Positions 15,510 through 25,316 of a DNA stretch of 42,623 bases are shown piece after piece. Source of the stretch: Actinomycetes bacterium (GTDB taxonomy: Bacteria > Actinomycetota > Thermoleophilia > Miltoncostaeales > Miltoncostaeaceae); NCBI GenBank assembly GCA_024639225.1, contig JAHEIS010000004.1, positions 1 through 42,623 on the forward strand. Reading direction: 5' to 3'. Every line of letters begins with the position of its first letter. The stretch's first letter is position 1. The notes under the pieces are model-generated. The model made no database searches. It was not told the DNA's origin and saw only the letters and a program-made list of their open reading frames with translations. Position numbers and translations under genes: made by a program.

Positions 15510-16451
15510 CTACTCGACGGCTTCGCGCCAGATGGCGGCGAGCCGGGGCCCGGACTCGGCCGCCGGCGATGCACCCAGATCGAGCGTGGCATCCGGCCTC
15601 ATCCGACGTAGCCAGGTGTCCTGCTTGCGCGCGAGGCGCCGGGTCCGGGCGGCCAGGCGATCCGCGAGAGCCTCGGCGTCGATCTCACCGGCGTTGATCG
15701 CCATCACCTCGCGAACGCCGATGATCTGCGCCGCCTCGCGACTCAGCCCGCCGGGGTGTTGAAGGGCGGTCTCGATCTCCGCGACCAGACCGTCGTGGAT
15801 CTCGCGCGCGACGCGGGAGGCGATCTGCCGGTCGAGCTCCGCCCGGGGCCGTGTGACCGCCACGAGGAGGTAGGGCCGTCGCGGCGGTGCCTCCCAGAGG
15901 CCCGTGCCGCGACCGGTCGCGGTCTCGAGCGCCTCCAGGGCGCGGGCGACGCGTCGCGGGTTGGCGGAGTCGACCGACTGCGCGCCTTCGGGGTCGGCGT
16001 GCCTGAGGCGCGCGGCCGCGGCGGCCAGGTCTTTCGCCACCTCGCGCTCGATCCGATCCCGGATCGCAGGGTCTGGCGGAGGGCGGAAATCCAGGTCGTG
16101 CAGGGCAGCGCGCAGGTAAAGGGCGGTCCCGCCGGCCACGATGGGCACCCCACCACGCCCGGTGATCCGGTGGATCGCCTCCTCGGCCCGGCGGGCGAAA
16201 TCCGCCGCGGTGGAGGAGGCGCCGAGGTCGAGGTCGCCGACGAGGTGGTACGGCACTTCGTCACGCTCGCGGGGCGAGGGCGCGTCGGCCGCGATCTCGA
16301 GCCCCCGGTAACGCTGAAACGGGTCCGCGACGATGATCTCGCCCCCCAGTTCACGGGCGGCGGCGTGGATCACCGCGCTCTTGCCCGCCGCGGTCGGCCC
16401 GAAGACCGCCAGCACCTCCGGTGTCGCCTCAGGCGAGAACCGCCACCTCAC
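15510..16451 (-). CDS. miaA: tRNA dimethylallyltransferase
   Basis: A 313-aa enzyme that adds a dimethylallyl group to A37 of tRNAs reading UNN codons. The P-loop is FGPTAAGKS (17-25). The substrate segment that is usually DSMQVYRGLDIGTAKP reads DPFQRYRGLEIAADAPS (43-59), a marked departure, while PHH/DE-like HLVGDLD and the GGTALYLRA (about 107-115) segment are kept. GTG start, overlapping the miaB stop by 23 bases. The next step in the pathway, MiaB, is encoded immediately upstream. Confidence 0.92.
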   Translation of the reverse strand: MRWRFSPEATPEVLAVFGPTAAGKSAVIHAAARELGGEIIVADPFQRYRGLEIAADAPSPRERDEVPYHLVGDLDLGASSTAADFARRAEEAIHRITGRGGVPIVAGGTALYLRAALHDLDFRPPPDPAIRDRIEREVAKDLAAAAARLRHADPEGAQSVDSANPRRVARALEALETATGRGTGLWEAPPRRPYLLVAVTRPRAELDRQIASRVAREIHDGLVAEIETALQHPGGLSREAAQIIGVREVMAINAGEIDAEALADRLAARTRRLARKQDTWLRRMRPDATLDLGASPAAESGPRLAAIWREAVE

Positions 16452-17754
16452 TCTGGGTGCCGGACAGGGTCATCGATGTCGCGCCGTCGATGTGCACGTC
16501 GACGAGTGCACCCGGCGGCGCCGTGCCGCGGAAGTTGACCGCGATGTTCTGGCTGAGGCGCCCTCGGATCCGGTCCGGGGCCGTCCGTGACGGACCTTCG
16601 ACCAGCACCTCGTGGTCCGCTCCGACGAAGCGCTGGGCGCGCCGTCGGCCCATGTCCTGCACTCGGTCGACGAGCGCGGCGATCCGCTCACGTTTGACGG
16701 CGTCGGGCACATCGTCGACGAGCCGCTCGGCCGCCTCGGTTCCGGGGCGCTCGGAGTAGATGAAGGTGTACGCGCCGTCGTACTCACAGGCGTCCACCAG
16801 GGAGAGGGTCTCGGCGAAGTCCTCATCGGTCTCGCCGGGAAAGCCGACGATGAGATCGGTCGTCAGGCTGAGGTCCGGAAGTGCGTCGCGCAGGCGCGCG
16901 ACGAGATCGAGGTACCGCTCCCTGCTGTACGTCCGTCGCATCGCCTTGAGGATGCGGGTCGAACCCGATTGAGCGGGAAGGTGAAGGTGGCGGCAGACCT
17001 CGGGGCAATCGGCCATGGCGGCGACCACGTCCTCTTTCATGTCCTTGGGGTGCGGGCTGGTGTAGCGCACGCGCGCGATTCCCCGGACGGCGCTCACGGC
17101 GCGGAGGATCTCGCCGAACGAGGTCCGGACGCCGTCGGCTCTCAGGTCGCGCCCGTAGGAGTTCACGTTCTGACCGAGCAGGGTCACCTCGCGCACGCCG
17201 TCCGCGGCGAGCCGCTCGACCTCGCCCACGATGTCGGCGGGCGGCCGGCTCCGCTCCCGTCCGCGGACCGTGGGCACGATGCAGTAGGCGCAGACGCAGT
17301 TGCAGCCGACCGAGATCTGGACCCAGGCCTGATGCGCGCGCTCGCGCCGCGCGGGAAGGCTGCCGCTGAATTCCCCGTCGAAGCTGAATGCACCCAGCGC
17401 GTCCAAGCGCTCGCGGGCGACGAGCTCGCCCAGGCGGGAGACTTCGCCGGGGCCGAACGCGATGTCGACGAAGGGGAACTGCTCGAAGACCGCATCCTTC
17501 TGCGCCTGGGCCCAGCAGCCGCCGATCGCCACCACCGTGTCGGGCCTCTCCCCCTTCACGCGCTTGGCCTCGCCGAGGTTCCCGAGGAACCGCTCATCGG
17601 CGCTGCCACGGATCGTGCACGTGTTGAACACGATCAGATCGGCGTCGTCGCGCTCGGCTGCCGGTCGGTATCCGATGTCCTCGAGGACGCCCTTCATCCG
17701 TTCGGAGTCGTGGGCGTTCATCTGGCAGCCGAAGGTGGTGAGGTGATAGCGCAC
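16429..17754 (-). CDS. miaB: tRNA-2-methylthio-N6-dimethylallyladenosine synthase
   Basis: A 441-aa radical-SAM methylthiotransferase that acts on i6A37 of tRNA. The N-terminal UPF0004 domain holds the auxiliary-cluster cysteines Cys10 (FGCQMN), Cys46 (NTCTIR) and Cys80 (GGCWAQ). The radical-SAM cluster is Cys151, Cys155 and Cys158 (CNCVCAYC). LLGQNVNSYG and a C-terminal TRAM domain (about 375-441) complete the family. GTG start. Overlaps miaA, which provides its substrate. Confidence 0.95.
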   Translation of the reverse strand: MRYHLTTFGCQMNAHDSERMKGVLEDIGYRPAAERDDADLIVFNTCTIRGSADERFLGNLGEAKRVKGERPDTVVAIGGCWAQAQKDAVFEQFPFVDIAFGPGEVSRLGELVARERLDALGAFSFDGEFSGSLPARRERAHQAWVQISVGCNCVCAYCIVPTVRGRERSRPPADIVGEVERLAADGVREVTLLGQNVNSYGRDLRADGVRTSFGEILRAVSAVRGIARVRYTSPHPKDMKEDVVAAMADCPEVCRHLHLPAQSGSTRILKAMRRTYSRERYLDLVARLRDALPDLSLTTDLIVGFPGETDEDFAETLSLVDACEYDGAYTFIYSERPGTEAAERLVDDVPDAVKRERIAALVDRVQDMGRRRAQRFVGADHEVLVEGPSRTAPDRIRGRLSQNIAVNFRGTAPPGALVDVHIDGATSMTLSGTQSEVAVLA

Positions 17755-17818
17755 GCAGGCAGTTTAGAGGCTCGTCCTCCGCCGCGGAGAGCCGTGGCCG
17801 CGCTCGCGGCAGGTCCGC

Positions 17819-18315
17819 TCACCTGGCGGAGGTGAGCGCCTTCCAGAAGACGACCTCGTCGTCATCGGGACCGTAGAACTGACGTATCCGGGCCTCTTCC
17901 GCAAAGCCGCGGGCCCGGTAGAAGCGGCGCGCAGGGGCGAACGACTCGAGGCTCGATGTCTCGACGATGAGCGTGCGCGCATGCTCCGGGCCGAGATCCG
18001 TGAGTGCCCGCTCCACGTGGGCGACGAGAGCTGTCCCGCCACCGCCCCCCTGTGTGCCCGGCGCCACGGCGAGGAAGTACAGATTCCATATCCGATCCGA
18101 GAACGGTTCGGGGGCGTAGAAGGCCGCGCCGTCGAGTGATGCGCCCGGCGCACCGTCAGCGATCCAGCGGTGCCCGTCGAGATGCCCGTCGCCGTAGCGG
18201 CGAACACCCCGTCGAGCATCACGACCTCGTCCGAGGCGAGGAGTCCGGCCTCGACGGTGAGCTTCTTGATCTCCGCAAGATCCCCGGAGGTGGCGGGCCG
18301 GATCGTCGATGACAT
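17819..18315 (-). pseudogene. GNAT family N-acetyltransferase, frameshifted
   Basis: Two frames together give one complete GNAT protein of about 165 aa. The first (from ATG 18315) encodes STIRPATSGDLAEIKKL and reads on to LDGV near 18207. The second continues with RRYGDGHLDGHRWIADG, then FYAPEPFSDRIWNLYFLAV, the acetyl-CoA loop APGTQGGGGGTALVAHV and the C-terminal FAPARRFYRARGF, ending at the TGA at 17819. The break falls near a run of four C (about 18206-18209). No alternative start lies in the second frame close to the break. Either a real frameshift or a one-base sequence error; if the latter, this is an intact acetyltransferase. It occupies the place downstream of recA where many bacteria have recX. 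Confidence 0.8.
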
Positions 18316-18336
18316 CGAGATCCGGCCCGCCGGCGT

Positions 18337-19392
18337 CTACTCGGCGTGCGCCGGCTCTTCCTGGTCGGCTCCCGCCTCCGCGCCGTCCGCGTCGGTGCTC
18401 CCGGGCACGGGGACACCGGCACGCTCGCGGACCAGGGTCTCGATCCTGTGGGCGACGTCGGGGTGCTCGGACAAGAAGGCACGCGACTGGTTCCGACCCT
18501 GCCCCAACCGCTCCTCGTCGAACGAGAAGTACGCGCCGCTCTTGGTCAGAACGCCGTGATCGACGCCGAGGTCGAGCAGGCAGCCCTCGTGTGAGATGCC
18601 TTCGCCGTAGACGATGTCGAACTCCGCCTGCCGGAACGGCGGCGCCACCTTGTTCTTGACGACCTTGACCCGGGTCCGGTTGCCCATCGCCTCGCTGCCC
18701 TCCTTGAGGGTCTCGATGCGACGGATGTCGAGGCGGACCGACGAGTAGAACTTCAGTGCCCGCCCGCCCGGAGTGGTCTCCGGTGAACCGAACATGACCC
18801 CGATCTTCTCGCGCAGCTGGTTCGTGAAGATGCAGATGGTGTCCGTACGGTTGAGCGTCCCCGCGAGCTTGCGCAGGGCCTGCGACATGAGCCGGGCCTG
18901 CAGGCCGACGTGGCTGTCCCCCATCTCGCCCTCGATCTCCGCCTTCGGGGTCAGCGCGGCGACGGAGTCGATCGCGACGACGTCGAGCGAGCCGGACCGG
19001 ATCAGCAGATCGGCGATCTCGAGCGCCTGCTCTCCGTGGTCGGGCTGGGAGACCAGCAGCTCGTCCGTGTTCACACCGATGCGCTTGGCGTAGCTCGGGT
19101 CCATCGCGTGCTCGGCGTCGATGAAGGCGGCGAGGCCGCCGTTCTGCTGAGCCTGCGCGATCAGGTGGTAGAGGAGCGTCGTCTTACCGGAGCTCTCCGG
19201 GCCGAAGACCTCGACCACGCGTCCACGCGGAAGCCCTCCGATGCCCAGGGCGATGTCCAGGGACAGGGCGCCCGTGGGGATCGTGCCGGTCTCGACGACG
19301 AAGTTCGGGTCCCCCATCCGCATGATCGAGCCCTTGCCGAACTGGCGCTCGATCTGGGTCAGGGCGGAATCGAGGGCTTTTTCCTTCTCCAC
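18337..19392 (-). CDS. recA: RecA recombinase
   Basis: A 351-aa RecA that forms ATP-dependent filaments on single-stranded DNA, promotes strand exchange and triggers LexA self-cleavage. Walker A is GPESSGKT (64-71); [10 protein letters not shown] and the L2 loop with [19 protein letters not shown] are intact. The acidic C-tail ([18 protein letters not shown]) is typical. GTG start, with GGGAG seven bases upstream. A LexA box lies about 50 bases upstream. Nothing suggests an intein or truncation. Confidence 0.97.
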   Translation of the reverse strand: MEKEKALDSALTQIERQFGKGSIMRMGDPNFVVETGTIPTGALSLDIALGIGGLPRGRVVEVFGPESSGKTTLLYHLIAQAQQNGGLAAFIDAEHAMDPSYAKRIGVNTDELLVSQPDHGEQALEIADLLIRSGSLDVVAIDSVAALTPKAEIEGEMGDSHVGLQARLMSQALRKLAGTLNRTDTICIFTNQLREKIGVMFGSPETTPGGRALKFYSSVRLDIRRIETLKEGSEAMGNRTRVKVVKNKVAPPFRQAEFDIVYGEGISHEGCLLDLGVDHGVLTKSGAYFSFDEERLGQGRNQSRAFLSEHPDVAHRIETLVRERAGVPVPGSTDADGAEAGADQEEPAHAE

Positions 19393-19439
19393 GGCGATAC
19401 TCCCGGTCGTGACAGCACGGAAGAGCCCGTGCGATGAAG

Positions 19440-19453
19440 CGAACGTGTGTTTG
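19440..19453 (-). promoter_or_regulatory. LexA (SOS) operator upstream of recA
   Basis: CGAACGTGTGTTTG matches the actinobacterial/Firmicutes SOS box consensus CGAAC-RNRY-GTTYG at every fixed position. It lies 47-60 bases before the recA start in the 107-base cinA-recA gap, just downstream of a TAGGAT sequence that could be the -10 element, so LexA would block initiation. Confidence 0.8.
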
Positions 19454-19499
19454 TATCCTAGGGATTCGCCCGGACGGCCGCGCCTCCTCCCGGCGCCGT

Positions 19500-20804
19500 C
19501 TAGACCGCCGGCTCGGCCTCGATCGTTTCTCGTGACAGGTGGATGGCGGCCAGTGCGGCTCTTCGGCGCACTCGGTCCCGGCCGCTGCGCAGATCCAGGC
19601 GCTGCGTGGCGCCGGTCCGCTCACCCGAGACCGAAACCCACACCCTCCCGACCGGTTTCTCCGCGGTGCCCCCTCCCGGTCCTGCGATGCCGGTCACCGC
19701 GACGCCCCAGTCGCTCCCCGTGAGTCGGCGGGCCCCCTCGGCCATCGCCTCGGCGGTCTCCTCGGACACGGCCCCGTGAGCGTCCAGAACGGCGCCGGGG
19801 ACGCCCAGGAGGGTCTCCTTGACCGAGTTGCCGTAGGCGATCACGCCTCCCAGGAAGGTGCTGGAGGCGCCGACCACGTCCGTGAGCAGCGAGCCGACTC
19901 CACCCCCGGTGCAGCTCTCGGCGACACTGATGGTCTCCCCGCGCGCGCTGAGCGCCCGAAGCAGCGCCTCCGCCGGCCCCGCCCCGTCCCGGCTGTAGAG
20001 GCGCTGCCCGAAGGACTCCTCCAGCGCCTCGGCGATACGGTCGAGGCGCCCGGGGGTGCCTCTCTCGTCCCGCAGGGTCACCTCCAGCTCGCCGTCGCGG
20101 GCGCACACGCCGATCCCGATGCCCTCCCGCCGTTCCTCGGGGACGGATGAGAAGCACTCGACGAACTCGCTCTCGACGGCGTTGCGGATCCGGATCTCCA
20201 TCACCTCCCGCTCGGGCGCGGCATCGAGCACTCCGCGCAGCGGCTGGGTGGAGCGCGCGTTGAGCCACATGGCCTCGCACTCCCAGGGTGGGCCGGGCAG
20301 CACGCAGACGAGGGCATCGCCCACGGGCACGATGCACCCGGGGGCCGTACCGACGGGCGGGAGCATCGTTGCGCCCCGGGGCATGAGCGCCTGCTTGCGG
20401 GCCATGGTGCGGCTGGTGGCCGAGACCTTGCCCATGGAAGATTCGTAGGCGCCGAGGGAGAGGCTCAGGGCGGTGTCATCGAACTCGAGCGAGCCTCCCC
20501 CGGCGAGGGCGACCGCTTCCATCGTGCAGTCGTCGTGCGTGCCCCCGAGGCCCCCGGAGACGGCGATCACCGCGTTGCCCCCCGCCGCCAGGCGCGCGAG
20601 CTCGTCGGCGATGGCCTCCGCGCCGTCGCCGACGACGCTCATGGCCGTCACCACGAGGCCCAGGTCGGTCAGCGAGGCCGCGAGTGCATTCCCGTTCACG
20701 TCGGAGACGGCGCCGCGCAGCAGCTCCTCGCCGGTGACGAGGACGGCGGCGCGACGACGGCCTGAGGCGAGGCTACTCGTACTCGGCGAGCTGTTGGAGG
20801 CCAT
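19500..20804 (-). CDS. cinA: CinA family protein (competence/damage-inducible; nicotinamide-nucleotide amidase domain)
   Basis: A 434-aa two-domain protein. The N-terminal MoaB/MogA-like domain (about 15-185) begins [20 protein letters not shown] and contains [12 protein letters not shown]; in this family it hydrolyses ADP-ribose-like pyrophosphates. The C-terminal PncC domain (about 275-425) has [26 protein letters not shown] and [11 protein letters not shown], the signature of NMN deamidase that recycles pyridine nucleotide. The ATG overlaps the end of the RodZ-like gene by 32 bases. The cinA-recA pairing is conserved widely. Confidence 0.92.
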   Translation of the reverse strand: MASNSSPSTSSLASGRRRAAVLVTGEELLRGAVSDVNGNALAASLTDLGLVVTAMSVVGDGAEAIADELARLAAGGNAVIAVSGGLGGTHDDCTMEAVALAGGGSLEFDDTALSLSLGAYESSMGKVSATSRTMARKQALMPRGATMLPPVGTAPGCIVPVGDALVCVLPGPPWECEAMWLNARSTQPLRGVLDAAPEREVMEIRIRNAVESEFVECFSSVPEERREGIGIGVCARDGELEVTLRDERGTPGRLDRIAEALEESFGQRLYSRDGAGPAEALLRALSARGETISVAESCTGGGVGSLLTDVVGASSTFLGGVIAYGNSVKETLLGVPGAVLDAHGAVSEETAEAMAEGARRLTGSDWGVAVTGIAGPGGGTAEKPVGRVWVSVSGERTGATQRLDLRSGRDRVRRRAALAAIHLSRETIEAEPAV

Positions 20805-21552
20805 CAGGCGTGATCAGAACGTCGGCGACGCCCCCGGTGACTGTCTGCTGCTCGCCGTCAACCTCGAGATCGAGGCCGCCGGTGTTGCCGATACGGATCC
20901 ACAGACCGCGCTGGACACCGAAGCGGCGCTCCTGCCCGTCGCTCAGCGTGCCGCGGTACACCTCACGACCGTTCTCGTCGCCGCCCCGGACCTGAACCCA
21001 GGACCCGGCCCCGGTTCCGCGCAGCAGGATGCTGACCTGTCGCGGGCCTTCGCCGGCCACTCCGGGCTCGGCCGCCGCGGGCTGGACGTCGCCGTCGGCG
21101 TTCGACGCGACGATCTCCCCGTCCGCCTGGACGGCGGCGGGCTCGGGTAGCGGCTGGGTCTCCGAGCCGCCTGCGCCCATCCACACGAGAAGCGCGACCC
21201 CCATGACACCGCCGATCGCGAGCCAGAGCAGCTGAACCTCCGATCGGACACCATGGCGGCGTCGCTTGCGGGCCCCGGACTTCCGGCCTGGTCGATCCGC
21301 TCCGGTCTCTCCGTCGGGTCCACCGAAGCGGCTGTCGTGCTCGTCGATCACGAGCTGGGCGTCGAGCCCCAGGAACTCCGCGTATGTGCGCAGGAAACCG
21401 CGGACGTATGTGCCGCTGGGGAGGGCATCGAACTCCTCGTCCTCGAGCGCGCGCAGGTACTTGGCGCGGATCTTGGTCTGATCCTCGCATTCAAGTATGC
21501 CGAGGCCCTTGCGGAGCCGGGCTTCCCGGAGCGTGTTGCCGATCTCAAACAT
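20773..21552 (-). CDS. RodZ-like membrane protein with N-terminal Xre-type HTH
   Basis: A 259-aa bitopic protein. Residues 3-70 form an HTH_25 domain (IGNTLREARLRKGLGILECE, YVRGFLRTYAEFLGLD). A basic stretch (KSGARKRRRHG) precedes one transmembrane helix (about 108-126). The outer part has a Pro/Ala-rich linker and a C-terminal beta-rich DUF4115 domain (about 170-255; VSILLRGTGAGSWVQVRGGD). RodZ links the MreB cytoskeleton to cell shape, but actinobacterial homologues often occur without MreB, so the role may differ. It is downstream of ftsK and overlaps cinA. Confidence 0.85.
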   Translation of the reverse strand: MFEIGNTLREARLRKGLGILECEDQTKIRAKYLRALEDEEFDALPSGTYVRGFLRTYAEFLGLDAQLVIDEHDSRFGGPDGETGADRPGRKSGARKRRRHGVRSEVQLLWLAIGGVMGVALLVWMGAGGSETQPLPEPAAVQADGEIVASNADGDVQPAAAEPGVAGEGPRQVSILLRGTGAGSWVQVRGGDENGREVYRGTLSDGQERRFGVQRGLWIRIGNTGGLDLEVDGEQQTVTGGVADVLITPDGLQQLAEYE

Positions 21553-21638
21553 GCGTCGCCCCCACCGTGTGAGCGGGGAGGCGACACTACCAGCGGCCCT
21601 GATGGGCGTCTAAGAAGCGCGGCGCGCGCCGCCCCACC

Positions 21639-24242
21639 TCAGACGTCGAGCGATTCCCGGGCGTCGGCCTTGTCGGCCGACGCCTCAGCCTCCTCGTCGC
21701 CGGTACCGGTGAACCGGGTGAGATCGGCTTCGCCGATGAGCACGCGGCGCGGCTTGGAGCCCTCGTGGCCGGAGACCACGCCGGCATCTTCCATCGCGTC
21801 GACCAGCCGTCCGGCCCGGGCGTATCCGACGCCGAGCCGTCGCTGGATGAGCGAGACGGATGCCGTACCCTGCTGGACCACGAGCTCGATGGCCCGCGTG
21901 AGCATCTCGTCCGCCTCCTTGCCGGGGCCGGAGTCCGCCGGCTCTGGACGCTCGAGCAGCTCCGTGCGCAGCTCGGGCTTGCCTTGGCGGCGCCAGTACT
22001 CGGTCACCTGCTGGGTCTCGGCCTCGGAGACGTACGCCCCCTGGAGTCTCTGGAGCTTCGAGGTGCCGACCGGTCGGAAGAGCATGTCCCCCTGGCCGAG
22101 GAGTGATTCGGCTCCCGGCGAGTCGAGAACCACGCGGGAGTCGACCTGCGACGAGACCGCGAACGCGATCCGCGACGGGACGTTCGCCTTGATCATCCCG
22201 GTGATGACGTCGACCGAGGGGCGCTGAGTGGCGAGCACGAGGTGGATACCCACGGCCCGGCTCTTCTGGGCGAGCCGGATGATCGCGTCCTCGACCTCTG
22301 CGGGGGCCACCATCATCAGATCGGCAAGCTCATCGATGACGACGAGCATGCTGGGGATGGGCTTCTTGTCCTCGGCCACCCGGATCTCGTTCCAGTCCGG
22401 GAGGTTGCGGGCGCGGGCCAGGCCCATCATCTCGTAGCGGCTCTCCATCTCGCGGACGACGTTGGCCAGCACGGCCGCGGCATCCTTCATGTTCGTCACG
22501 ACCGGCGTGAGCAGATGAGGAATCCCTTCGTAGTGGTTCAACTCCACCTTCTTGGGATCGACGAGGATCATCTTCAGGTCATCGGGGGTCGACCGGAGCA
22601 GGATCGAGGTCAGGATGGCGTTGAGGCTGACGCTCTTGCCCGTTCCTGTGGAGCCGGCGATGAGCAGGTGCGGCATCTTGGCGAGGTCGATCCAGATCGG
22701 TCCCCCACCGAGATCCAAGCCCACCCACGTCGCGAGCGGGCTCGGCTCGTCTTCGAGCGGCGTGAAGATGTCGCCGAGGGTGATCAGGCGGGCCTCGGGA
22801 TTGGGGACCTCGACGCCCACGGCCTGCTTGCCGGGGATCGGCGCGATGATGCGTATCTCGTCGCGCGCCGCGAGGGCGTAGGCGAGGTCGTCCTTGAGTG
22901 AGCTGATCCGGCCGACCTTCGTGCCCGGGGCGAGCCGGAGCTCGTAGCGGGTCACGCGCGGCCCACGGACAGCATCGGTGACCGTCGCCTCGACGCCGAA
23001 GTGCTGAAGAGCCTCCTCGAGCTTCCGGCTGGTCTGCTCGACCACGGAGTCCGGGAGGATTCCCTTGCGGCGTGACTTGCGCAGAAGGCGGGCCGGCGGC
23101 AGCCGGTAGGCGACAGGAGTCGGGGTCGCATCGTCAGTTTCCCTCTCGGTCGGCTCGTCGGGCGCGGCGGGCTCCGCCACGTCTCCCTCGGGAGGCGCCG
23201 GTTCGGGCTCGGCGTCCGCGTCGATCAGCGGCGTCAGCGAGGGTGAGAGATCACCAGCGGGGTCATCGATCTCCACGTTGCCGAGAGCGGGGGACGGCGG
23301 AAGTTCCCCCTTTTCCGCGTAGATCTCCGGATAGTCGTCTTCGCCGTCGAGCGGGATCGCCGGGTGGATCGTGGCGACATCGATGTGGTCGCCGACCGGC
23401 AGCGCCTCGCGGGGCAGCGTCGGGTCCTCTGCGATGTCGCGGCGCTCACGCAGGAAACCGTGCAGGCGGCGGGTCTCGCGCACAGCGGCGGCGGTCGTGA
23501 CGGCGACCCCGTCCTTGAGTCCACGCGATGCGGATACCGCGCCTCGTCCGGAACCCTCGATGATCTGGCCGAGGCTCGCGCCGGACACCAGGACGCCGCC
23601 CGCCAGGGCGACCAGCCCCAGGAGCAGGGCGCCGCCGACTCCTCCGAGCGCGCTCGACGCCGCGAACCAGACGAGCTCACCCAGGTGACCTCCCCGCTCG
23701 AACACCGAGTCACCGGCGAACCAGGCGGTCCGCTCCGGGCCACCGAATGCTCCCCCGGCGAGCGCGCCGAGGGCCGCCGCGGACAGCAGGGTGAGTCCCA
23801 GCTTCATCGGGGCCGAGGCGGCAACCCGATGGTTGAGGATGAGCGCGAGGCCCAAGCCGACCAGCACGACCGGCACGAAGCCCGTCGCGCGGCCCACCAA
23901 GAGTCGCATCCCCTCCGTCAGCCAGTCTCCGACCGGTCCTGCGGCGTTCATGTAGAGCGCGAGCGCGAGGACCAGTCCGGTTCCGATGAGGAGCAGGCCC
24001 CACATGTCGCCACGGTGCTCGGTCGGAACCATGGCCTTGAGCCGCCGGCCGAGATGCAGCTTGGGCAGGGAACGCTTCCGTCGCGCCGGCCGCCGGGCGG
24101 GTGCGCGTCCCTTGGACCGCTTACGTGAGCGGCCTCGTGGGGCGGGGCGCGTCGAGCGCGTCGCGGGACGACGTGTGCGCCCGCGTCGTGTCGCGGGCCG
24201 CGTGCGGCGTGTGGAACGGCGTGTTGCGGCCGAGCTGGCCAT
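21639..24242 (-). CDS. ftsK: DNA translocase FtsK/SpoIIIE
   Basis: An 867-aa septal DNA pump that clears chromosome ends during division. A very basic N-terminal tail (1-70, Arg/Thr-rich) is followed by four membrane segments (about 82-100, 116-136, 147-167, 188-222), an acidic Pro-rich linker (280-375), the alpha/beta motor with Walker A GSTGTGKS (530-537), Walker B MLVVIDELADL, and a gamma winged-helix domain near 800-855 that reads KOPS-type sites (TASVSLIQRRLGVGYARA). GGAGG lies four bases before the ATG. Length is typical of actinobacterial FtsK. Confidence 0.96.
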   Translation of the reverse strand: MASSAATRRSTRRTRPATRRGRTRRPATRSTRPAPRGRSRKRSKGRAPARRPARRKRSLPKLHLGRRLKAMVPTEHRGDMWGLLLIGTGLVLALALYMNAAGPVGDWLTEGMRLLVGRATGFVPVVLVGLGLALILNHRVAASAPMKLGLTLLSAAALGALAGGAFGGPERTAWFAGDSVFERGGHLGELVWFAASSALGGVGGALLLGLVALAGGVLVSGASLGQIIEGSGRGAVSASRGLKDGVAVTTAAAVRETRRLHGFLRERRDIAEDPTLPREALPVGDHIDVATIHPAIPLDGEDDYPEIYAEKGELPPSPALGNVEIDDPAGDLSPSLTPLIDADAEPEPAPPEGDVAEPAAPDEPTERETDDATPTPVAYRLPPARLLRKSRRKGILPDSVVEQTSRKLEEALQHFGVEATVTDAVRGPRVTRYELRLAPGTKVGRISSLKDDLAYALAARDEIRIIAPIPGKQAVGVEVPNPEARLITLGDIFTPLEDEPSPLATWVGLDLGGGPIWIDLAKMPHLLIAGSTGTGKSVSLNAILTSILLRSTPDDLKMILVDPKKVELNHYEGIPHLLTPVVTNMKDAAAVLANVVREMESRYEMMGLARARNLPDWNEIRVAEDKKPIPSMLVVIDELADLMMVAPAEVEDAIIRLAQKSRAVGIHLVLATQRPSVDVITGMIKANVPSRIAFAVSSQVDSRVVLDSPGAESLLGQGDMLFRPVGTSKLQRLQGAYVSEAETQQVTEYWRRQGKPELRTELLERPEPADSGPGKEADEMLTRAIELVVQQGTASVSLIQRRLGVGYARAGRLVDAMEDAGVVSGHEGSKPRRVLIGEADLTRFTGTGDEEAEASADKADARESLDV

Positions 24243-24608
24243 GAAACCTCCGGGCGGTCTGGGACCTCTGTCAGTGCCCTTTCCCGCTGGAGGGCCGCGT
24301 TCCTCCTCCGTTGCAGGGTGACGGGTCTGTCAGTGGCCGCGCGCGGCATCCCGCCTCAGGCCGAAACGGTTCTGCTGCCAGGTTGCCCCCGTCGGGCTGT
24401 GCCCCCGCGGGGTCGGGCCGGTCTCAGCGGGCCTTCTCGGTCGACGCGCGGCTCGGGGCCACCGCCGTCCAGATGTCGCGCGAGACCCCCGGGGTCCGCG
24501 GGAGCGGGTCGCTCGGCTCGACCGCGGGTGAGCCGATAGCCTCCGGGGGTATGGGTGTGCTCCCCGGGGCGCGCCTGATTGCAGACCACCTGAGGAGAGG
24601 ATGTCAAC
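24243..24608. other. 366-base divergent intergenic region (ftsK / superoxide dismutase)
   Basis: No coding signal on either strand. It must hold the promoters of both divergent genes, but no pair of -35/-10 boxes at proper spacing is convincing. A ten-base direct repeat TCTGTCAGTG occurs twice near the ftsK end, about 65 bases apart. Confidence 0.4.
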
Positions 24609-25214
24609 GTGCCTTTCGAGTTGCCTGATCTGCCCTACGCGCACGACGCGCTGGAGCCCCACATCGACGCCGCGACGATGGAGATCCACCACGGCAAGCA
24701 CCACCAGGCCTATGTCGACAAGGCGAATGCCGCGCTGGCCGGCACCGAGTGGGAGGACCGGCCGGTCGAGGAAGTCCTCGCGTCGCTCGACCAGCTTCCG
24801 TCTGAGCTCCAGGGTCCGGTCCGCAACAATGCCGGTGGCCACGCCAACCACTCGCTCTTCTGGGAGATCATGAGCCCCGACGGCGGCGGTGAGCCCGGCG
24901 GGGAGCTGCGATCGGCGATCGATGAGACTTTCGAGAATCTCGGCAACATGAAGGACCAGGTTGAGGCGGCCGGAGCCGGCCAGTTCGGCAGCGGTTGGAC
25001 CTGGCTGGTCATGTCGGGTGGCTCCCTCGTGGTGACGTCTACCGCCAACCAGGACAGCCCGATCTCTGCCGGGCAGGTCCCCCTCCTGGGCATTGACGTC
25101 TGGGAGCACGCCTACTACCTCAAGTACCAGAACCGCCGCCCGGACTACCTGTCCGCGTGGTGGAACGTCGTCAACTGGGACGCCGTCGCGGAGAGGTTCG
25201 CGGCGGCCGCCTAG
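24609..25214 (+). CDS. superoxide dismutase (Fe/Mn family)
   Basis: A 201-aa enzyme that converts superoxide to hydrogen peroxide and oxygen. Metal ligands are His27, His81 ([10 protein letters not shown]), Asp163 and His167 ([19 protein letters not shown]). The N-terminus [18 protein letters not shown] is family-typical. GGHANH and the DVWEH context favour manganese or a cambialistic enzyme, but metal choice cannot be settled by eye. The start is GTG 24609, with GGAGAGG eight bases upstream. No signal peptide, so it is cytosolic. A hairpin follows 14 bases after the stop. Confidence 0.95.
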   Translation: MPFELPDLPYAHDALEPHIDAATMEIHHGKHHQAYVDKANAALAGTEWEDRPVEEVLASLDQLPSELQGPVRNNAGGHANHSLFWEIMSPDGGGEPGGELRSAIDETFENLGNMKDQVEAAGAGQFGSGWTWLVMSGGSLVVTSTANQDSPISAGQVPLLGIDVWEHAYYLKYQNRRPDYLSAWWNVVNWDAVAERFAAAA

Positions 25215-25227
25215 AGCCGCGCCTCAC

Positions 25228-25249
25228 GCCGGGCGCGACAGCGCCCGGC
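25228..25249 (+). terminator. hairpin terminator after superoxide dismutase
   Basis: A perfect 9-bp stem GCCGGGCGC / GCGCCCGGC with a GACA tetraloop, 14 bases after the stop codon. There is no T-run. Confidence 0.65.
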
Positions 25250-25316
25250 ACCGGGACGCCGGGAGGAGCGGGCCGATGCCGGGTCATCGGCGTCGGGTCG
25301 GCTTCGCCGCGATCGG

